A stretch of 10,385 nt of DNA from positions 1 through 10,385 of the forward strand of contig JACFNM010000128.1 of the NCBI GenBank assembly GCA_019454915.1, in the 5' to 3' direction. A program made the translations under genes and the position numbers. The notes under the pieces are model-generated. The model saw nothing but the letters and a program-made list of their open reading frames with translations. It had not been told where the DNA came from and made no database searches. This DNA comes from Chitinophagaceae bacterium. Lineage in GTDB: Bacteria > Bacteroidota > Bacteroidia > Chitinophagales > Chitinophagaceae. The first letter of the stretch is position 1, and the number at the start of each line of letters is the position of its first letter. Below are positions 7,136 to 10,385 of the stretch, in pieces.

Positions 7136-7144
7136 CTTAGTGCA

Positions 7145-7267
7145 TTAGCAATCCATACACATCTCCATGCGGCGCATACAACAGCAACAACAACAGGATT
7201 GCGTGTTAGAAAAGTAAGTGCCTGCGTTGGATTTGCTGAAGTGAAAACTGATGTGCTTTGTTGCCAT
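7145..7267 (-). CDS. Cys/Met-rich 40-residue small ORF, candidate leader peptide
   Basis: ATG at 7267 opens a 40-codon frame ending in TAA. The first 24 residues are ordinary (Lys, His, Ser, Phe, Asn). Residues 25-30 are six consecutive cysteines (codons TGT, TGT, TGT, TGC, TGT, TGT), followed by MRRMEMCMDC. Eight Cys and four Met make up 12 of the last 16 residues. There is no signal peptide or membrane segment. It lies between a SAM-I riboswitch aptamer and osmC on the same strand. The start codon is 4 nt beyond the extended P1 helix of the aptamer, and the sequence just before it is A-rich without a Shine-Dalgarno site. I infer a regulatory leader peptide whose translation reports Cys/Met (or charged-tRNA) supply. 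Alternatives are a small metal- or thiol-binding peptide, or a TGT microsatellite in untranslated RNA. I do not recognise a named family. Confidence 0.6.
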   Translation of the reverse strand: MATKHISFHFSKSNAGTYFSNTQSCCCCCCMRRMEMCMDC

Positions 7268-7278
7268 AATGTCTTTTG

Positions 7279-7380
7279 TTTATATTTTCTCCTTTTTTGG
7301 AGACAGGATTTAGCACCTTTTCAGATTGCTGATGGTTGCCAGTAGGTCATTGAGCCAGTCTCTCGCTACTTCTTTATAAA
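7279..7380 (-). ncRNA. SAM-I (S-box) riboswitch aptamer
   Basis: Read on the minus strand, all main SAM-I elements appear in order. P1: TTTATA (7380-7375) pairs with TATAAA (7284-7279). P2: AGTAG (7370-7366) pairs with CTACT (7345-7341), enclosing the inner stem GAG/CTC with loop AGACTGG and the ATGA of the kink-turn. Then GGCAACC, P3 as TCAG-CAAT-CTGA, the conserved core AAAGGTGCTAAATCCTG, and P4 as TCTCC/GGAGA (7303-7288) around six A. The CTGGC, GGCAACC and GGTGCTAAATCC segments are the best-known S-box signatures. P1 can be extended outward by pairing TCTTTT (7385-7380) with AAAAGA (7277-7272), next to a two-base bulge. The class binds S-adenosylmethionine and normally represses methionine/cysteine genes when SAM is plentiful. 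No terminator follows P1 before the small ORF, so control is probably translational or acts further downstream. Confidence 0.9.
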
Positions 7381-7417
7381 AAAGAACATTTTTTTAGAAT
7401 GTCTTTGAATAACGGTG

Positions 7418-7448
7418 CGAAGATATCCATTTGAATTAAACCACCAAA
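7418..7448 (-). promoter_or_regulatory. Promoter of the SAM riboswitch-small ORF-osmC transcript
   Basis: On the minus strand TTTG (7448-7445) is followed after 19 bp by TATCTTCG (7425-7418), one mismatch from TAnnTTTG and at the standard Bacteroidota spacing. The start point would be near 7411-7414, about 27 nt before the outer P1 strand of the aptamer. I found no other -7 box between here and the osmC start. Confidence 0.7.
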
Positions 7449-7621
7449 TGTTTTTTACGTTAAAAAGTAAAATCATTAGTGTATAGGGAATGCAATGAAT
7501 GGTGAAAATTAAAATTGCTATATAAGGCGACCATGGTCCCTGGCAGGAATGCGATGACCAGCGTGTAATCCGCCGGCAATTACTTTTACCGCACTTAACG
7601 TCCCTTTTCATATATATTTTA
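7449..7621. other. Divergent intergenic DNA between the riboswitch promoter and uvrC; no gene seen
   Basis: A/T-rich DNA with only short reading frames that look like noise. The one notable element is a perfect 10-bp palindrome, GACCATGGTC, at 7529-7538, about 100 bp before uvrC. It could be an operator, but nothing else supports that. Confidence 0.5.
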
Positions 7622-7629
7622 GACCTTTG
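7622..7629 (+). promoter_or_regulatory. Probable -7 element for uvrC
   Basis: GACCTTTG differs from TAnnTTTG at one position and ends 8 nt before the uvrC ATG, which predicts a very short or absent 5' leader. No clear -33 TTG is visible. Confidence 0.4.
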
Positions 7630-7637
7630 CATTTGTT

Positions 7638-9455
7638 ATGACCAGTGAGGAATTTCAATTGATCGCCACTACTATCCCCCATCAACCCGGAGTATATAAA
7701 TACTTCGATGAAACCAACAAACTGATTTATGTGGGGAAAGCAAAAGACCTGAGAAAGCGGGTGTCTTCTTATTTTGTTAAAACGCAGGATAATTACAAGA
7801 CGAGGAAACTGGTTCAGCATATCCGGCAGATTGAGTTTACCATTGTAGATACCGAACAGGATGCGTTTTTATTGGAGAATTCCCTGATCAAGCAATTCCA
7901 GCCCAGATATAATATCAACCTTAAAGATGATAAGAGCTATCCTTTCGTAGTCATAAAAAATGAACCTTTCCCAAGGGTATTCCTTACCCGCCGGGTAATT
8001 AAGGATGGTTCAGAATACATAGGCCCGTTTACCAGCGTGGGGAAGGTGAGGGAACTGCTTGAGTTTATACGCACCTACATTCCGCTCCGTACCTGTGGAT
8101 TAAGCCTGACTACCCGGCTGGTAAAATCAGGCAAATACAAAGTCTGTCTGGAGTATCACCTGGGAAATTGTAAGGGCCCGTGCGCCGGATTACAAACGGA
8201 AGAAGATTATCAAAAAGGATTACAACAGGTACGAAACATTCTAAAGGGTAACCTGACACCGGTGATCAACCGGCTGAAAGAAGAAATGCAGGAATATGCA
8301 TCGAAATTGGAATTTGAAAAAGCAGAAATAGCCAAAAATAAAATCGCTTCTTTGCAGGATTATAATGCAAAGAACTCGGTGGTAAGTACGCGCGTGGGAG
8401 ATGTGGACGTATTCTCCATCGTAACGGAAGGCTACCAGGCTTTTGTAAATTACCTGCAGGTGAGAAATGGAACGATCATTCAAACAAAAACCGTTACGCT
8501 TGAAAGAAGGATTGAAGAGACCGATGAAGATACCCTGGTTTTTGCCATTGCCCACCTGAGAGAAAAACTGCATAGTTTTGCCCGGGAACTGGTGGTACCG
8601 TTGGTTATTGAATATCCCGAAAGGGACATTCAAATCACTATTCCCAAAGCGGGGGATAAGAAAAAACTATTGGATCTTTCCACGAAGAACGTTCAGTACT
8701 TCCGGGAAGAAATGCGAAGAAAGAAGACGCTTCACTTACATAAAAAGACCCTGGAAGAAAAAAGAAATGTGCTTTATCAACTTCAGGATGACTTACAATT
8801 AGGCCAATTGCCCGTTCACATAGAATGTTTTGATAACTCTAACTTCCAGGGAAGTTACCCTGTGGCGGCCTGTGTGGTATTCAAAGAAGGTGAGGCCAGC
8901 AATAAAGATTACCGCCATTTCAATATCAAAACGGTTCAGGGTATCAATGATTTTGCCTCTATGAGGGAGGTAGTGTACCGACGGTATAAAAGGCTGCTGG
9001 ATGAAGAGCAGCCGCTCCCGCAATTGGTTATCATTGACGGGGGAAAAGGGCAACTAAGCGCTGCCATGGAAAGTATAGAAAAATTAGGGCTAACGGGAAG
9101 TATGACCCTGATTGGTTTGGCCAAGAATGTGGAAGAAATCTTTTTTACAGGAGATAAAGAGAGCCTGAAATTACCTTATCAGAGCGAAAGCCACAAATTG
9201 ATACGCAGCATTCGTGATGAAGTGCACCGTTTTGGTATCACGTTTCACCGTGATAAAAGAAGCAGGGAGACCTTTAGCAACGAACTGGAGCAAATCAAAG
9301 GGATAGGAAAACAAACTGCGGAACAATTATTGAAAAGATTCAAATCGGTAAATAAAATCAAGCTGCTGACTGAAAGAGAATTAAGCGCCGAAGTGGGCAG
9401 AAACAAAGCCAGGCTGATCGCAGAATACTTTGCAGGATCAATACCAAAACCGTAG
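7638..9455 (+). CDS. uvrC: UvrABC excision nuclease subunit C
   Basis: A 605-residue full-length UvrC, the cytoplasmic nuclease that makes both incisions around DNA lesions marked by UvrA/UvrB in nucleotide excision repair. The N-terminal GIY-YIG nuclease spans about 13-95 (PGVYKYFDETNKLIYVGKAK, the family's usual Arg in LRKRVSSYF and Glu80 in FLLENSLIKQ). Four cysteines, C153, C170, C178 and C182, sit as in UvrC proteins with an iron-sulfur cluster. The UVR (UvrB-binding) helix pair is at about 204-240. The RNase H-like C-terminal nuclease has D399 in CFDNSNFQGS, D467 in IIDGGKGQLSAA and H538 in GITFHRDKRSR as the likely catalytic Asp-Asp-His set. Tandem helix-hairpin-helix DNA-binding motifs close the protein (about 553-600, IKGIGKQTAEQLLKRF). 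The ATG at 7638 gives the standard N-terminus. All key residues are present. Confidence 0.97.
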   Translation: MTSEEFQLIATTIPHQPGVYKYFDETNKLIYVGKAKDLRKRVSSYFVKTQDNYKTRKLVQHIRQIEFTIVDTEQDAFLLENSLIKQFQPRYNINLKDDKSYPFVVIKNEPFPRVFLTRRVIKDGSEYIGPFTSVGKVRELLEFIRTYIPLRTCGLSLTTRLVKSGKYKVCLEYHLGNCKGPCAGLQTEEDYQKGLQQVRNILKGNLTPVINRLKEEMQEYASKLEFEKAEIAKNKIASLQDYNAKNSVVSTRVGDVDVFSIVTEGYQAFVNYLQVRNGTIIQTKTVTLERRIEETDEDTLVFAIAHLREKLHSFARELVVPLVIEYPERDIQITIPKAGDKKKLLDLSTKNVQYFREEMRRKKTLHLHKKTLEEKRNVLYQLQDDLQLGQLPVHIECFDNSNFQGSYPVAACVVFKEGEASNKDYRHFNIKTVQGINDFASMREVVYRRYKRLLDEEQPLPQLVIIDGGKGQLSAAMESIEKLGLTGSMTLIGLAKNVEEIFFTGDKESLKLPYQSESHKLIRSIRDEVHRFGITFHRDKRSRETFSNELEQIKGIGKQTAEQLLKRFKSVNKIKLLTERELSAEVGRNKARLIAEYFAGSIPKP

Positions 9456-9469
9456 CAAATTCGGATTGC

Positions 9470-9495
9470 CACTAAGGCACCGGGACACTAAGTAA
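9470..9495. repeat. Degenerate short repeat of a CACTAAG unit
   Basis: Within GCCACTAAGGCACCGGGACACTAAGTAACAC the unit CACTAAG appears twice (9471-9477 and 9486-9492), the first followed by GCAC and the second by TAAC. On the minus strand it reads like CTTAGTG...CCTTAGTGG, a motif I associate with dispersed intergenic repeats in Bacteroidota. It lies 15 nt after the uvrC stop, between convergent genes. With only two units it may be a remnant or chance. Confidence 0.35.
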
Positions 9496-9592
9496 CACAT
9501 TGATCAATTTCTCATCGTGCGCTTCGCCTTTTTCTGCCTGGTGGTGATAAAGGGGTATCCACAGAAGCACAGCGCGGCATACAATGCCCCTG

Positions 9593-10385
9593 CTAATTTG
9601 TAATAACAATCTTCTTTACTTCAGTTCCTGCATGTAAAAGATAGGTGCCCTTGGCCAGGTGACCAACATGAACATCGCTATATCCCTGCGGTAATTTTTT
9701 GCTCCATAGTTTTTTGCCATCCACACTCCACAGCGAAAGTTCAGCCGGCTGTTGCAACTGAATGTGCATGGTTCCACCCATTACCGGATTGCCCATGATG
9801 GTGGTTGAAAAACCGGCCGGTTCATATTTTACAGTACTGATTTTACTGAAGCTAAAGCGCCCGTCTGCATCCACCTGTTGTATCCGATAAAAGTTTATAC
9901 CACTGGCCGGACTACTGTGTACAAAGCGATAGGATACTACGGTCTTTGAAAATCCAAATGCCTGTACGTTGCCTATATTGTTCCAGTTAACCCCATCCGT
10001 ACTGTGCTGTATTATATAGACTTTTGCGTTTTGCTCTTCTGCTGTTTGCCAATGCAATACACTGGTATTATTTTCAGTTGCCACGTTAAAACTTATCCAG
10101 GTAACGGGTAAGGTAGAGTTAATTTCGGCTATGCCAAAGGGTGAGAATGTGCCGGTATACCCGGTAAACCTGAGTGAAGTCTGGGTAGGTGATGAGGTGT
10201 TTGATGCCGCCTGCTGCTGCCATACCGTTCCGTTATGATGATACAATGCCGGTGTAGTAATTCCGCTGTTTTGAGCCGATGGCCATTCAAAAAGCAAGTC
10301 AATTCCCGAAGCGCCGTTGGCGTTTGTTTTACTGATATCCCAGCTTCTGGTAATACGATTGACCGTTGACACGGAACCGGACAGC
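9593..10385 (-). CDS. T9SS-exported surface protein, C-terminal part only (5' end beyond window)
   Basis: The frame is open from the window edge to TAG at 9595-9593; the GTG at 10372 is internal because codons upstream of it stay open (reading L-S-G-S). About 264 residues are visible. The last 65-70 form a T9SS type A sorting domain: GNPVMGGTMHIQL, AELSLWSVDGKKLWSKKL, HVGHLAKGTYLLHAG and the basic end KKIVITN. This domain directs export through the type IX system of Bacteroidota and is normally removed or lipid-linked at the surface. Before it is a beta-sandwich segment (LPVTWISFNVATENNTSVLHW, then FYRIQQVDADGRFSFSK) of the kind common before sorting domains in Chitinophagaceae proteins. The N-terminal region that would define the function lies outside the window. 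It converges on uvrC. Confidence 0.9.
   Translation of the reverse strand, partial: LSGSVSTVNRITRSWDISKTNANGASGIDLLFEWPSAQNSGITTPALYHHNGTVWQQQAASNTSSPTQTSLRFTGYTGTFSPFGIAEINSTLPVTWISFNVATENNTSVLHWQTAEEQNAKVYIIQHSTDGVNWNNIGNVQAFGFSKTVVSYRFVHSSPASGINFYRIQQVDADGRFSFSKISTVKYEPAGFSTTIMGNPVMGGTMHIQLQQPAELSLWSVDGKKLWSKKLPQGYSDVHVGHLAKGTYLLHAGTEVKKIVITN

Noticed and set aside
7183..7200. The Cys run as a simple TGT microsatellite with no coding meaning
   Set aside because: Not fully excluded, but one codon is TGC, the frame is intact from ATG to stop, and further Cys/Met codons follow outside the repeat, which fits coding selection better.
7366..7632. 88-codon minus-strand ORF upstream of the riboswitch
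   Set aside because: It runs through the promoter and into the first strands of the SAM aptamer, has no family resemblance and no start context; a chance frame.
8241..8633. 130-codon minus-strand ORF opposite uvrC
   Set aside because: Antisense to the conserved UVR and linker region of uvrC, with no recognisable domain.
9551..9591. AGGGGTAT / ATGCCCCT stem as the uvrC terminator
   Set aside because: The stem includes a G-U pair, the loop is 25 nt and no T-run follows on either strand; not convincing.
9593..10372. GTG at 10372 as the true start of the T9SS protein
   Set aside because: The frame stays open to the window edge, there is no signal peptide after the GTG, and T9SS cargo needs one; the real start lies outside.
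1..10385. Mobile elements, CRISPR arrays, tRNA or rRNA genes
   Set aside because: I found no transposase or integrase-like frame, no regularly spaced repeats and no tRNA or rRNA signature on either strand.

Overview
The window looks like chromosomal DNA of a Bacteroidota bacterium, most likely in or near the Chitinophagaceae. Four things point there: a type IX secretion (T9SS) C-terminal sorting domain on a cell-surface protein, promoters of the Bacteroidota TTTG / TAnnTTTG type, start codons without Shine-Dalgarno sequences, and Bacteroidota-like sequence in ProC, UvrC and the VWA protein. I see no insertion sequence, phage gene, tRNA, rRNA or CRISPR array.

Layout. Positions 1-3814 hold a minus-strand cluster read right to left: a class I SAM-dependent O-methyltransferase, a secreted GH73/LysM peptidoglycan hydrolase, hypoxanthine phosphoribosyltransferase, and a secreted YfbK-type VWA protein cut by the window edge. 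The first three are separated by 1 and 3 bases and share a clear promoter just before the methyltransferase. On the plus strand follow a CoA-transferase/acetyl-CoA hydrolase (4061-5347) and proC (5473-6276), each behind its own TAnnTTTG box. An OsmC-family gene (6429-6953, minus) converges on proC and ends at a strong intrinsic terminator. uvrC (7638-9455, plus) and the C-terminal part of a T9SS cargo protein (9593-10385, minus) complete the window.

The most interesting part is the 684-base stretch between osmC and uvrC, which has no conventional gene. Read on the minus strand it carries, in order: a Bacteroidota promoter (7448-7418), a SAM-I (S-box) riboswitch aptamer (7380-7279), a 40-codon ORF (7267-7145) with six consecutive Cys codons and 12 sulfur-containing residues in its last 16, several hairpins including a possible weak attenuator, and then osmC. 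The start codon of the small ORF lies 4 nt past the extended P1 helix of the aptamer. This suggests a two-layer control device: SAM sensing acts on a Cys/Met-rich leader peptide, which in turn may act on osmC. The aptamer and ORF are read directly from the sequence; the regulatory logic is inference.

The other genes are housekeeping or envelope functions: purine salvage, proline synthesis, nucleotide excision repair, acyl-CoA/carboxylate metabolism, peptidoglycan remodelling and surface proteins.
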